From positions 34,641,176 through 34,705,175 of the forward strand of contig NC_052350.1 of NCBI RefSeq assembly GCF_009727055.1: DNA of 64,000 nt, read 5' to 3'. The notes under the pieces are model-generated. The model saw nothing but the letters and a program-made list of their open reading frames with translations, had not been told where the DNA came from and searched no databases. The position numbers and the translations under genes are program-made. The DNA is from Benincasa hispida. Lineage: Eukaryota; Streptophyta; Magnoliopsida; Cucurbitales; Cucurbitaceae. Below, in pieces: positions 20,943 to 33,376 of the stretch; position 1 is the stretch's first letter; the number at the start of each line of letters is the position of its first letter.

Positions 20943-23621
20943 TGTCGAACCCCTCCTACCTAGCCCAAGACTTGGAAGAGAAGCATGAAAGACATATTAG
21001 TACCATTCTAGTAATAATATTAATTTAACATTTCTCCCTATCTATTAAAGCTAACATGTTTACAAACCATCTAAAAATTTCATACATTAGCTAAATTTCC
21101 TTACTTTCTATACATATTCTGAGCGTGTCCCTGAGAAATTCATGTCCTGATTTTTGGTGGTTGTAGCTCTCTTCTTAGCCGCTTGCACCTGGGGGGGGGG
21201 GTGGGGGATGAAATAGAAGAAAACATTTGGAAAAGCGGAGCTAATAGCCCATGAGTGGTGCTTTAAGATAAACCAAGCTTAACAAAACAACTATTTTTGG
21301 GAATAAATCACATAATCCGATTCATTATAATCTATGCCAGATCACGTGTAACTCTTCATTCAAACATTTACCTCCATTACAATGCATTACTGGCATTTCC
21401 ACATCATGCAATAATATTAACAATCATAACAATTTTTTATGGAAACTTTCCTATAACTGCTTTCCTCGCAATTCGTGCACATCGACAACGTATTTCCCGC
21501 TAGTCATGCTTAGGTATCTGACTATATTCGCCACCGTCGTCAGCTGGACTATCATTTCCCGCCGACCGAACCGACTATACTTTCCCGCCAGTACCATTTT
21601 TATTAATGCATGCAACTATGTTATTTCGTGATAATCCTTAGTTTCCAAAGAAATTACACAACAATATCATGGCAAGTAACATAACATTTAAAGCATGCCA
21701 TTTGTACTTACCTATGCATTTATTCATTAAACAATGCATAAAACTAAATAACCAATCACCGTAAGAATATTCTACTAAAACCATTTGAAGAATATCTTCT
21801 GAGTTGTCCCCATATCAATGAAAAATTCCTCAATTACATACTTGTATATCAATAAATAAACTAATACAAAATAGCCTTCATATAATAAAAGTACCAGCTT
21901 ACCACTCCAAACTTAGTCAAAATCCTAAAAATCCAGCCCTTTAGAGGTTATTTAACTGTTACGGGCCAATGGAGTAGGCAGGCAGTTGAGGCGTTTGGCC
22001 GTAGTGCAGGTGTGAAATGATGCTCGTGCACAATGGTGGCTCTGCGTCGGGCTGGTGTGCGTGTCCGACACGTTGGTGCGAGGCGGCTGCTTGCATTAGA
22101 ACGGACGTAGCATTGCAAGGCACAAGATGCCACTGTGTGATGCATTGGCTAGTTGGGCATCAGCGTCGGGCTAAGCTTCAAATTTGATCAACCAAACTTC
22201 TGGTCCTTCGTGACCCTAACTTTTTTTTGGCAGCCTCAATACTTCAACACTAACACTCTAAGATAAGCCTAAAACACGAGAGTATATTAGATGGTATGAA
22301 TAGAATTTTACCGCACCGCACCTTATTTATAGCCATACCCAAGCTCACCCCTTTTGACAACCAACTCTATAATTTGTCCTCTATTTAGAGGACTGCCAGC
22401 AACTTAGCCTATTCCAAAAGCGCTTTGTGGAATTTTCTACTCATTTGCAGCCAAAATTCTCATTTGCATGCAAACCTTTCCTCGCACCCCTGATCTAAAG
22501 TGAGAAGACTATTTTGCATCATGAAAACTCTTCGTCCAAACCTCCTGCATAAGTGAGTGATAGGAATTTCTTCGTATGAACCTCCTTTTGCTATCTCTAT
22601 TGCTACTAATATTAAAATCATCAATATTGCTATTATAGTCGTTTGTGTCATAGAGCTGATGGGAACTCATCTCTTAAGTATGTTGCCGGATCTGCTAATC
22701 TCAGGGTTCTTTCCCAGTGAGATCAGCCTAATAGGTGGAGATACAGTATTTCCACGCCCATACCCAACTAACGGTATAACAGTACCACTTAGCCATCGCA
22801 TAGCCAGCTCGAGCAAGCATAGGTGGGTGGGTCCGTGGTTATATTCGTTCATCCTAGAGCATGGTTCTACTAGTGAATAATATTACTCACATGCTTGTCA
22901 TATCGCTCGATCACTATAGGGTGCTTTCAGTCGCATTGGGCCGCTTCGATCGCACGCACTTCGAGCTGCATATGGCATAGTGTTGTGTTCTGAATAACAG
23001 CTACCCTAGCACACGCAAACTAGTAGTGCTGCGCTATTGCGACGCTGGGCATGGGCTAGTGCAGAGCTATCGATCGCAGAGGCAAGGCAGCGGTATCAAG
23101 CTCGGCAGGTCCGCATAGGCGGTTCGACGTATAGGGGGCCGTGAGGACGCCTTGTACGCCGCAAGGACTGGGACGCTGGACATGCCCGTTCTGACGCAAG
23201 GCAAGGGGTGCTGTGGCATGACCGCTGACGCAGTGCTCCAATGCCACTCGACCTTAGTAGTTGCACTTGCATTTGAGCTGGCATAGCGAAGCCCACCAGA
23301 CACATAGCCCTAAGCCTTATGCGCCAAAGTTATGACAAACATGAAGACCAGCGCCTAAAAACGCACTCGCAAATAAGGCTACGCAGAATGTCAAGGTGCT
23401 AAGGCTGAAAGGCACCACATGACTCGTTGGACCCTGGAAACTCAAACGCGAGATAACTGCACCTTTGATCCTATAGACTTTATATACTTTAGAGCCTAAT
23501 GCTTCACCATTTTCATCTTGCCATACTTACTTACGCAAATTTAAGATAATAATCGATAGTACTATGGTATCTATTTATAGATAACATTACCACATCCTTG
23601 ATTATAGTGATAGGGTCTACA
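20943..23621 (-). repeat. D 5' LTR, copy 1
   Basis: About 2.7 kb from TGTCGAACCCC to GGGTCTACA. A minus-strand TATA box (TATTTATA) lies at 22324-22331. A homopolymer G tract at about 21191-21209 is probably partly artefact. The copy differs from 27501-30074 by many small indels and by a poorly matching stretch at 22860-23350. Confidence 0.7.
21493..21589. promoter_or_regulatory. Cluster of E2F-like sites in D LTR
   Basis: TTTCCCGC occurs at 21493-21500, 21555-21563 and 21581-21589 (the last two as TTTCCCGCC), with a degenerate TATTC-CACC copy between. The same cluster occurs at 24398-24495 and 28059-28128. TTTCCCGC fits the E2F/DP binding consensus. Binding itself is inferred. Confidence 0.5.
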
Positions 23622-24089
23622 GACAGGAGAGAACGAGGCGATGGTGTGGATAAAGGCAAGAGAGGCAGAGATCTCGCGAGGTAGAGAGACTAAGGCTTTG
23701 AAACAGAAGAGAAAGAGGTTAAAAAGCCTGGGAACCTAAGAGATTGCTGAGCCAAATATAATTCTCAATTTCACATTGGGTTAGTTGTGATATACAATTC
23801 TATATTTATTTAAAATGGAATCTGTTCTTATACTTATTTTCATTTGTTCACTCTCTTAAAATGCATGCATGCTGAGTAGCTAAACTTCTATAACGAATGG
23901 ATTGTGAGAAGGAATAAGTCTAGCATTTCCTAGGGAGTCTATTGCATTGGTATTTTCGTTTATGCTGCGTCCACAGGAGAAATCCTTATAGAGCTACTCG
24001 AGAGAAGTCTAAAGAAAGACCTAAGCTGAGCGAGCTAGGTTAGTAAGGTAATAAGCGCTGATAGAAGCAAGATTAGATATTGCATAAGG
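23622..24089 (+). repeat. Noisy duplicate of C1 LTR sequence
   Basis: This aligns with 30075-30505 (the C1 5' LTR right of D) with many small insertions and substitutions. It lies exactly where D copy 1 ends, repeating the D/C1 junction seen at 30074/30080. The simplest reading is an unpolished duplicate of the same locus. Confidence 0.7.
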
Positions 24090-24114
24090 NNNNNNNNNNN
24101 NNNNNNNNNNNNNN
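24090..24114. other. Assembly gap, 25 N
   Basis: A fixed-size placeholder gap. D LTR sequence starts abruptly on its right at a point that follows the G tract in the other LTR copies. Confidence 1.
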
Positions 24115-25368
24115 AGAATAGAAGAAAACATTTGGAAAAGCGTGAGCTAATAAGCCCAGTGAGTGGTGCCTTTTAAGATAACCATAGCTTAACAAAACAT
24201 ATTTTTGGGAAGTAAATCACATAATCACGATTTCATTATAATCTATGCATGATCACGTGTAATCTCATTCAACCATTATCCTCCATTACATGCTATACTT
24301 GGCATGTTCACATCATGCATATATTAACAATCATAACAATTTTTTATGGAAACTTTCCTATAACTGCTTTCCTCGCCAATGTGCACATCGACAACTATTT
24401 CCCGCTAGTCATGCTTAGGTATCTTGACTATATTTCCCACCGGTCGTCACTGACTATCATTTCCCGCCGACCGAAGCCGACTATACTTTCCCGCCAAGTA
24501 CCATTTTTAAGCATGCCAACTTATGTATTTCGTGTATAATCTTAGTTTCCATAGAAATTACACAGACAATATCATGGCAAGTAACATAACATTATAAGCA
24601 TGCATTTGTACTTACCTATGCATTTATTCATATAACAATGCATAAAACTAAATAACCACTCACCGTAAGCAATATTTTCTACTAAAACCACTTTGAGAAT
24701 ATCTTCTTGAGATTTCCTCCATATCAATGAAAATTCCTCAATTAATACTTGTTATATCAATAAATAATGCTAAAATAGCCAAAATACCTTCATATAATAA
24801 AAGTACCAGCTTACCCCACTCCAAACTTAGTCAAAATCCTAAAATCAGCCCCTTTAGAGGTTATTTTAACTGTACGGGCGCAATGGAGTATGGCAGGCAG
24901 TTGAGGCGTTTGGCCGAGTGCAGGGTGAATGTGCTGCGTCGCACAGTGGGCTACTGCGTCGGGCTGGTGTGCGTGGTCGACACGTTGGTGCGAGGCGCGC
25001 TGCTTTGCATTAGACGGACGTAGCATTGCAAGGCACAAGGCACGCACTGTGTGATGCATTGGCTGGTTGGGCATAAGCGTCTGGGCTAGCTTCAAATTTG
25101 CATCAACGCAACTTCTGGTCCTTCGGACCCTAACTATTTTGGCAGCCTCAATACTCAAACTTAACACTCTAAATAAGCTCTAAATACTGAGATTTTGATG
25201 AGGGTATGAATGAATTGTTCTCGCCCAACCCCTCTATTTATAGCCATCCCAAGCTCACCCCCTTGTGACAACTCAACTCATATTTGTCCCTTTTTAAGGC
25301 TGCCAGCACTTAGCCTATTCCAGCAAAGCCTTGAGTTGTTCTCACCTTAATTTGCCAGCCCAAGAGAG
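24115..25368 (-). repeat. D LTR body, partial second copy
   Basis: It matches 21226-22450 and 27779-29010, with small indels. TATTTATA is at 25235-25242 and the E2F-like cluster at 24398-24495. It runs straight into gag copy 2 at about 25370, so it looks like the LTR body missing from 18510-18776. Confidence 0.65.
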
Positions 25369-25369
25369 A

Positions 25370-27500
25370 TTACATAACGGCTTTCATCCTAGTCTTCTAG
25401 AATTTTCTCTTTCCCTTTCCCACGACCGATATATTGTCTTCCCTGTCTTGAGCTAACCTAAATAGTTTTCCCCACGTCATTTTCCCTGTTCTTCTTTTCT
25501 TCCTCCTTCAGTCTGTCCTCCTTCAACAATCGTTGGTCTCACTCCCGGGTTGCTTGGTGATTGTATATTTCCAAGTATTCATCAACTGGGGACATTCTCG
25601 TTTAAAGTGTCCTGGATTGCCACACTTAAAACATGTGCGCGATCGTCCTTGGTTTGTTCCAACATATTCCCCAGTGATATTTATTACAGACGACACATTG
25701 ATTTTTGGTTCACTCACCATTGACTCCTTTATTTGGCTTCCCGTTCAGGGTCTGCTTTAGTGTTTGCAATTCCTCTCTTTTCATCCACTCTACTTTCTAC
25801 TTAGGCTAAAATTTCTTGGTTCTTCTCTCCACCACTTACTCATTGATGAGTCCTTTTCTAGTCTTACTTCTTTGTTGTTAAACTTCTTCTACTCTCATTG
25901 CGGCTTCTATTAGTTTTGAAAATTCTCCCCAGATTTCGCGGTGCTATAATAGAAGTTTGAATCTCTTGTCTTTCTGATTCAAAACTTCTACAAGCGTTCC
26001 TTTCATCCACAACTATGTTTAAGCATACTTGGATAGCTCCGATACATTTAATTCATATTTTGCTACATTCATGTTTCCCTGCATGAGCTGTAGGAACTCA
26101 TCTTGTTTCGTATCTTTGAATGATGACGGATAGAATCTTTCAAAGAATGCTTTTCGAAATTCTTCCGAACAACATCTCTTGGTCTCCTCTTCTATTCTTC
26201 AACAATTTCCACCAATCTTCTGCCTATTTTGTAGTAAGAATGTTGCAAACTTGCTTTCGTTTTCAGGCATCTCATTACCCCGAAACAATTTTCTACTATT
26301 CATCCAAACTTCTGCATCTGCAGAGTCTTTTGTCCTTCAAAAGTTTGTGGCTCCCAATACTTTAATCGTTCTATCTATATTTCCTTCTCGGGATCAGGTT
26401 GTATATTTCCTAAACTTGCTTGGAGTCTTTAGGTGAATTATCCATTTGTTCTTCTCCCTGGTCTTTTCTCTCGAACGACTTGAGGCACTTTCACTTCGTT
26501 TCCAAAGGTTGCCCAGTTCTACAATTTCCACTTCTTAGCATTTATCTACAACCATCCCATGTATATGAAACATACTACTTTATTTTATACATAGTTCTAT
26601 TACATTACTAGTTAACTTCAGTCTATAGAGTTTCTATTACTCTCTAACCTGTAGATGTATGTTTTCAAAATTAATACGCATCCGCTCATCTCTACAACGC
26701 ATCTCTCTGAACATGGCCTATCTCTTTACAAAAAAATACAAAAACTTATAAGATTCCTGCGTTGTTTGGATTCATAGCGTTTGTTCCTCGAATTCCTATC
26801 ACTATACGTCGAGGAATATCTTCTTACCGCTCCGCCTACTTCGACTCACCGCAATTCAGGTAATATGTTGTTCTCCTGGATTTCTCTCATTCTTTTCTGA
26901 AAAAACATAACAATTTTTACGAGATATGCCCGTAAAACAGATTTTGGTCCCTTTCAGGCATAGACCGCTATGATTCTTACCGCATTCTGGACACCCCATA
27001 TTATTTCAGATCCCACTAAGTTGTATTATTCAAATTAATAGAGTGTTCAATATTGTTGTTCATACTATTTCAGATATTTCAGGGGTTCCCCTGGTTAGCG
27101 CCGCGGTCTTCAATTCACGTCCAGGAATCATTCCACCACCAGTCCTGCTTGCTCAGATTCATTTCCTACAGTTGACATATTTAGGTTACTACTAATTAAT
27201 TTCTTTATTTCTTTCCCTTTCTCACATTTTCCTATGTCCACTTATTATCCTTACTTCTTTCCTAACCTTTCCTGATCTTTTTGTCATTTATTTAGATTTT
27301 CCTAATGTATTTCCATTATTTTAGTTCTGATATAGACCAGTTTTTTAATACTATCAGGCTTCCATACCTTAGTAAGCCTTCCCGATGTCGCTTTGCTTTA
27401 ACCTACCCCTTTTTCTTTCTCTTCCTCTTGTTTCAATTTATACTTATGCTCGACTCAACTTCCCAGGTTTTAACGTAAACCTTTGCTCTGATACCAAAAT
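25370..27500 (-). repeat. Second copy of D gag, leader and PBS
   Basis: It repeats 18777-20942 in order. Most differences are single-base gains or losses, many at homopolymers. The zinc knuckle CFKCGNPGHFKREC is readable at about 25593-25634 (minus strand) and the capsid block around 26000-26160 is frameshifted. The PBS is at 27485-27496. A real duplication is possible, but the error pattern favours redundant unpolished sequence. Confidence 0.7.
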
Positions 27501-30074
27501 TGTCAACCCCTCCTAGCCTTAGCCCAAGACTTGGAAGAGAGCATGAAGACATATTAAGTACCATTCTATAATAATATTTAATTTAACATTTCTCCCTTAT
27601 CTATAAAGCTTAACATGTTTACAATAACCATCTAAAAATTTCATACATTAGCTAAAATTTCCTATACTTTCTATTACATATTCGAGCTGTGCCCTGAGAA
27701 ATTCCATGTCCTGATTTTTGGTGGTTGTAGGCTCCTTTCTGTACGCCGCTTTGCAACCTGGGGGGGGGGGGGGGGGAGAATAGAAGAAAACATTTGGAAA
27801 ACGTGAGCTAATAAGCCCAGTGAGTGGTGCCTTTAAGATAAACCAATCTTAACAAAAAACTATATTTTTGGAATAAATCACATAATCACGATTCATTATA
27901 ATCTATGCAGATCACGTGTAATCTTCATTCAACCATTATCCTCCATTACATGCTTACTTTGGCATGTTCACATCATGCATATATTAACAATCATAACAAT
28001 TTTTATGGAAACTTTCCTATAATACTGCTTTCCTCGCCAATGTGCACATCGACAACTATTTCCCGCTAGTCATGCTTAGGTATCTTGACTATATTCCCAC
28101 CGGTCGTCACTGACTATCATTTCCCGCCGACCGAAGCCGACTATAACTTCCCGCCAAGTACCATTTTTATAAGCATGCCAATATGTTATTTCGTGTATAA
28201 TCTTAGTTTCCATAGAAATTACACAGACAATATCATGGCAAGTAACATAACATTATAAGCATGCCATTTGTACTTACCTATGCATTTATTCTATAAACAA
28301 TGCATAAAACTAAATAACCATCACCGTAAGCAATATTTCTACTAAAACACTTTGAGAATATCTTCTTGAGATTTCCTCCATATCATGAAAAATTCCTCAA
28401 TTAATACTTGTTATATCAATAAATAACTAAAATAGCCAAAATACCTTCATATAATAAAAGTACCAGCTTACCCACTCCAAACTTAGTCAAAATCCTAAAA
28501 ATCAGCCCCTTTAGAGGTTATTTTAACTGTACGGGCGCAATGGAGTATGGCAGGCAGTTGAGCGTTTGCCGAGTGGCAGGGTGAATGTGCTCGTCGCACA
28601 GTGGGCTCTGCGTCGGGCTGGTGTGCGTGTCGACACGTTGGTGCGAGGCGCGCTGCGTTGCAATTAGAACGGACGTAGCATTGGCAAGGCACAAGGCCGC
28701 ACTGTGTGATGCATTGGCGTTGGGCATAAGCGTCTGGGCTAGCTTCAAAATTTGCATCAACGCAACTTCTGGTCCTTCGACCCTAACTATTTTGGCAGCC
28801 TCAATACTCAACACTTAACAACTCTAAATAAGCTCTAATACTAGAGATTTGATGAGGGTATTGAATGAATTGTTCTCGCCAACCCCTCTATTTATAGCCC
28901 TCCCAAGCTCACCCCCTTGTGACAACTCAACTCATAATTTGTCCCTTTTAAGGCTGCCAGCACTTAGCCTATTCCAAAAGCCTTAGTTGTTTCACCTTAA
29001 TTTGCCAGCCAAAATTTCATTTGCATGCAACCTCCTTCCTCCACCTCCCTGCCTAAAGTGAGAAGACTATTTTTGCCATGTAATCTCCTTCGTAACCTCC
29101 TGCATATGAGTGATAGGATTTCTTCGTATGAGACCTCCTTTTGCCATCTTATTCACTTAATACTTAAAAATATTTTATCTATATAATTTGTTAGGCTTAT
29201 GACGCATCTCTTAAATATTGCCATCCCCTTTCAGGGTTTTTCCCATCAATCAGCCTTTTTTTCCAATAACACATATCAAGCCAACCTCACTACCAATCGC
29301 AATCCAACTTAGCCATCGCATAGCCAGCCTCACCAATGCATAGGGTGGCCGCTCATCCTTGACGCATGTTCACTAGGTATAACCACATGGTTGCTTGGTC
29401 GCTCGATCGCTCACAAGGCTTGCTCAGTCGCATGGGCGCTCGACAGGTAGCACTTCGACGCAAATAAGGCATGGTTGTTCGACAAGCCTCCAACATTAGG
29501 CGGCCCTTCGACCCGCAATTGGGCCCAAAGGGGGGCGCTTCGATGCATAGCATCGAACGCATAGGCCCATGGCAGCTGTCGGACTCGAGCAGCTTTGACA
29601 GCGTTCGACGCTATAGCTGGCGCTTGGCTCGACGCATGAGCTGGGCGCCTGGCATGCCCGTTCGACGCATAGGCAAGGGTGCTTGGCATGACCGCTTGAC
29701 GCATGCCTCCAATGCATGCCTTGTGCTTGCACTTGCATTAGGCTGCATAACAAGCCACCGACCNNNNNNNNNNNNNNNNNNNNNNNNNATTGCCCAAGCC
29801 TTATTGCTTCCAAAGATTAGTGCAACATGAAGCCAGCCTCCTACGCACTCTTAGGCCTTGCGTTCAAGGTGCTTAAGCCCTCCACATGCGTTGGCCGTAC
29901 TCCTAACCACTTGCCACCTTTTGATCCTTTTTATTTTTATATAACTTAGACCTAATGCTTTCACCATTTCATCTTGCCCCAATACTTACTCTTTTAAGTA
30001 ATATTTCTTTATTACTTAGGATCTTTCCTTCTTTAAATAACCTTCCACCTTGGATTTAGTGTTAGGGTCTTACA
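27501..30074 (-). repeat. D 5' LTR, copy 2
   Basis: About 2.57 kb including 25 N. It runs from TGTCAACCCC to GGGTCTTACA and is followed by TCAAG (30075-30079) and the C1 LTR. TATTTATA is at 28889-28896. A G homopolymer lies at about 27759-27776. The part at 29340-29760 is a degenerate minisatellite with GCTCGACGCAT-like units. Confidence 0.7.
29764..29788. other. Assembly gap, 25 N
   Basis: The gap lies at the edge of the GCTCGACGCAT-type minisatellite of the D LTR. Confidence 1.
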
Positions 30075-30079
30075 TCAAG

Positions 30080-31099
30080 AGAGAACCCGGAGGTGTGGAA
30101 AAGCAGAGAGAGGGCCGAATCTCGCGATAGCGAGACTATCTTTTGAAGAGAGTAGAGAAGAACAGTTTAAAAGCCTTGGGAAGCAAGAGATTGCTACCAG
30201 GCTCTTTATTCTCATTTCACATTGTTATTTTGTATTTCAACTCTATATCTTTAAAATGGAACTTTCTTATATACATTTGTTCACTCTCTTAAAAGCATGC
30301 ATGAGTAGCTAAATTTATCGAATGGATTGAGAAGGAATAAGCTAGCATGTCCTAGGATCTTCATTGCATGTGATTATCTTGTCTTATGCTGCGCCCAAAA
30401 TCCCTTTAGAGCTACTCGAGAGAGAGTCTAAAGAAAGAACCTAAGACTTGAGAGAGCTAGGTTAGAATGTAGACTCGATAGAGCAAGATTAGATCTGCAT
30501 AAGCAAGAGATAGGGATTTAGAGATAAGCTCTGTTTGCCAACATGCATCGCATGCACCCGAGAGATAGGATATGATATTATGTGGTCGCCTTATTTGTGT
30601 GTGTGTCATTTGTCATCGCATAAATAAGAATAGAGGCTTATGTCTAGGTCCTATAGACTTCATTGCATGTATCGCATGCGTTCTAGAACTAGAACCCTTA
30701 GCATTTGCGTTGAGAGATGATTTGCTATTGTATATGTGTTGCATGATCGCATAACATGATCGCAATCCTAGGAAGTGTTAGCTGAACCCCTTCTCAACCC
30801 GTTCCCCGCATATTCATCGCATCTTCCGTATTATCAACTCTTGTCTTAACTTCGCCGCATACATTTATTTTATACCGCAAATAACAACCCAAAACAACTC
30901 TTTGATTTATTGGTTACTGCAAAGTCCTCTTAAAAATTATCACCACATACCATTTTTCCTTAGTCCCTGAGTTCGACCTTAGACTTGCCAGGAAACTCAG
31001 TAGGATTTATACTTGGATTCTGCTAAGAAAACTTGTTGCATAACACATTCCCATCACCGCAATTCATTTCATTATTTCAGCACATAAAATAACGCATCA
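30080..31099 (+). repeat. C1 5' LTR, right part
   Basis: It continues the LTR broken at 18509 and ends AACGCATCA. The two parts sum to about 1.69 kb, equal to the 3' LTR (1688 bp). Confidence 0.85.
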
Positions 31100-31105
31100 A
31101 GTTTT

Positions 31106-31123
31106 TGGCATCGTTGTCGGGGA
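31106..31123 (+). other. C1 primer-binding site
   Basis: TGGCATCGTTGTCGGGGA, 6 bp after the LTR. It matches the Athila-type site TGGCGCCGTTGCCGGGGA at 15 of 18, all three changes being transitions. Confidence 0.75.
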
Positions 31124-31339
31124 CTTCGGCAATTCAATGTGCTAACGGTAATTTTTCTGATTTCTTTGCAGCTCTCAATCTCTGGCATATTATGACCCGA
31201 AGATTGAGAGGACGTTCCGATGAAGACTGAGAGATAGCCGCTAGCAATGACAACCAGATAAAGATGATGTGGCAGAGCAACCTGGAAACGGAGCACCAAA
31301 TGAAAACAATGTCATGGCGAATCCAATCCTACTGACAAA

Positions 31340-32758
31340 CAACGCAATAGGCCCATTCGAGACTATGCATCGCCAAACCTCTATGATTTCTCTCCAGGAA
31401 TCATGAGGCCTACCCTTGATGGATCCCGATTCGAAATGAAGCCGATGATGCTGCAGATGATCCAAACTGCTGGACAGTTCAGAGGAAGGCGTGGTGAGGA
31501 CCCGCACGCTCACCTCTAGAGCTTCACAGAAATCTACAACACTTTTGTGTTCCCGAATATCTCTACTGAAGAAGTTCGACTAACTTTATTTCCATTTTCT
31601 CTGTGTGATCAGGCATGAAAATGGGCGTATTCTTTCGAATTGGGGGAGATCACTTCCTGGGAACAAGTAGTAGAGAAGTTTATGAAGAAATATTTCCCAC
31701 CAACTGAGAATGCCAGAAGAAGGAAATTAATAACCAATTTTGAACAGGACATGGACGAATCGCTCAGTGATGCTTGGGTGAGGTTTAAGAGACTAGTAAG
31801 GGACTATCCACACAGCGGATTACCAGACTGCATGCAAATGGAGATCTTTTATAACGGATTGAATCCTGCTTCGTAGACCGTTGCCAATGCGGTAGCCGCT
31901 GGTGGTCTGCTAGACAAAACATATGATGAGGCTAAGAACATCCTAGATCACATCTCTAAAAATCACGAGGACTGAAGAGAGAGCAATTAGAGATTGAGAA
32001 TAAATGATAATGACGTAAATAATAGTGTTATCGCATCACTTAAAAGTCAGATTACTGCGATGATGAACTTGATATAGGGAATCACAATCAACAACCCAAC
32101 ATCGCATAGTGGGCAAGTGAATGCAATCAATCAGATTGCCGCAAGGTGTGCGACTTATGGTGAAGGACACACAATAGAGGAATGCCCGCAGAACCCACAA
32201 TCTATTTATTTTGTGAAGAATAATCCGTTCTCTAATACGTACAACCCTGGGTGGAGAAACCACCCCAACTTTGCGTGGAAAAATCAGCAGCAAAAGTTCC
32301 AATCAGTGGTGCAAAAAGAAGGGCAACCAGGATTTTTCCCCCGAAATAACGACCAGACGAGTGATCAAGCCAGCAGCTCGCAGACACCGGAATCTTCGTC
32401 CTTGGAAAATTTATTGAAGCAATATATCAAGAAAAACGAAATCGTGCTTCAAAACTAGGCGACGTCTATCCGCAACCTAGAACTACAGATGGGCCAGATT
32501 ACGTGCGAACTCAAGAACAGACCGCAAGGGGCCCTACCGAGTTCAACGGAACTCCCACGCAACCCAGGGGATACATGTAAAGAGCAGCGTCAAGTGGTGA
32601 CATTGCAGAGTGGAAAGACTGTGGTAAGAGAGAAGAAGGAGCGTAGCCGGACTGCTCCAATTTCGCTGGAACATGAGATTGCGGTGACTCGAGAAGAAGA
32701 AGGAGAAAAAGAAGCAATAGAACAAGAAATTACGTCCACCTATGAGCCAAAAGAATAG
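31340..32758 (+). pseudogene. C1 gag (capsid, nucleocapsid)
   Basis: From 31346 one frame reads RPIRDYASPNLYDFSPGIMR, MLQMIQTAGQFRGRR, then a TAG, FTEIYNTFVFPNI, then a TGA, and joins SWEQVVEKFMKKYFPPTENA and SDAWVRFKRLVRDYP (31640-31876). This is typical Athila-lineage gag. After further stops the nucleocapsid part (32117-32458) has CATYGEGHTIEEC, in which the second zinc-binding Cys is Tyr. A Glu-rich linker follows (32489-32758). Several stops sit where C2 or the family has CAG, CAA or CGA. The protein would build the retrotransposon particle; this copy cannot. Confidence 0.85.
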
Positions 32759-32983
32759 GGGACCGTGAGAGTACAGTTGCCACCTTTCCCACAGAGACTC
32801 AGAAAGAAGAAGAATGACGAGGTACAGTACCAACACTTCATGACTATGTTAAAACAATTGCATATTAATATTCCGTTCACTGAAGTGATTGAGGAGATGC
32901 TCGCATTCGCGAAGTTTCTAAAGGATATGGTGACCAAGAAGAGAGGCACTTATAAGTTTGCCACTGTGGCTTTGATGTAGAGC

Positions 32984-33376
32984 TTGAAATCTATAATCCC
33001 ACCAAAGATGCGAGATCCTGGGAGTTTTACTATACCTTGCTCCATTGGAGGATTGTACATTGGGCAAGCATTATGTGATCTTGAAGCCAACATCAACTTG
33101 ATGCCTCTGTCAATTTTTAAGCAGCTGAATGTAGGACAACTTACGCCCACCACAGTGACTCTCCAACTAGCANTGCCTCTGTCAATTTTTAAGCAGCTGA
33201 ATGTAGGACAACTTACGCCCACCACAGTGACTCTCCAATTAGCCGATAGATCTCTGATGCATCCAGAGGGGAAGGTGAAGGACGTGCTGCTCACAATCAA
33301 CAAATTTATATTACCAGCCGACTTCATCATCTTGGACTACGAAGCTGACAAGGATGTGCCTATCATTCTGGGGTGA
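32984..33376 (+). pseudogene. C1 protease remnant with 72-bp duplication around an N
   Basis: IPPKMRDPGSFTIPCSIGGL and ALCDLEANINLMPLSIFKQL align with the C2 protease. The active-site motif DLGAS has become DLEAN, so it would be inactive. A 72-bp repeat (33102-33173 and 33174-33245) flanks a single N at 33173 and keeps the frame; it is probably an unmerged contig overlap, not part of the gene. The frame closes near 33376 just after IPIILG-like residues. Confidence 0.8.

Larger units (their letters stand above)
18510..30074 (-). mobile_element. Element D: gag-only gypsy element in the C1 5' LTR, assembled twice
   Basis: The outer ends are TGTCACACCC (left) and GGGTCTTACA (right), between TCGAG and TCAAG. 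The C1 3' LTR has the empty site at 38734. In element sense it has a 5' LTR, a Met-tRNA PBS, a leader, gag with zinc knuckles, and a 3' LTR start; no protease, RT or integrase was found. The stretch holds two versions of the same element (18777-23621 and 25370-30074) plus an extra LTR piece, probably an assembly error, so the true element may be about 5-6.5 kb. Confidence 0.65.

Noticed and set aside
21191..21209. Poly-G tract as a G-quadruplex switch
   Set aside because: Its length differs between copies (also 27759-27776) and it lies in the part that looks unpolished; it cannot be trusted.
29471..29830. Possible small gene in D LTR
   Set aside because: Frame spans a gap and minisatellite, no similarity recognised, and no equivalent frame in the other LTR copies.
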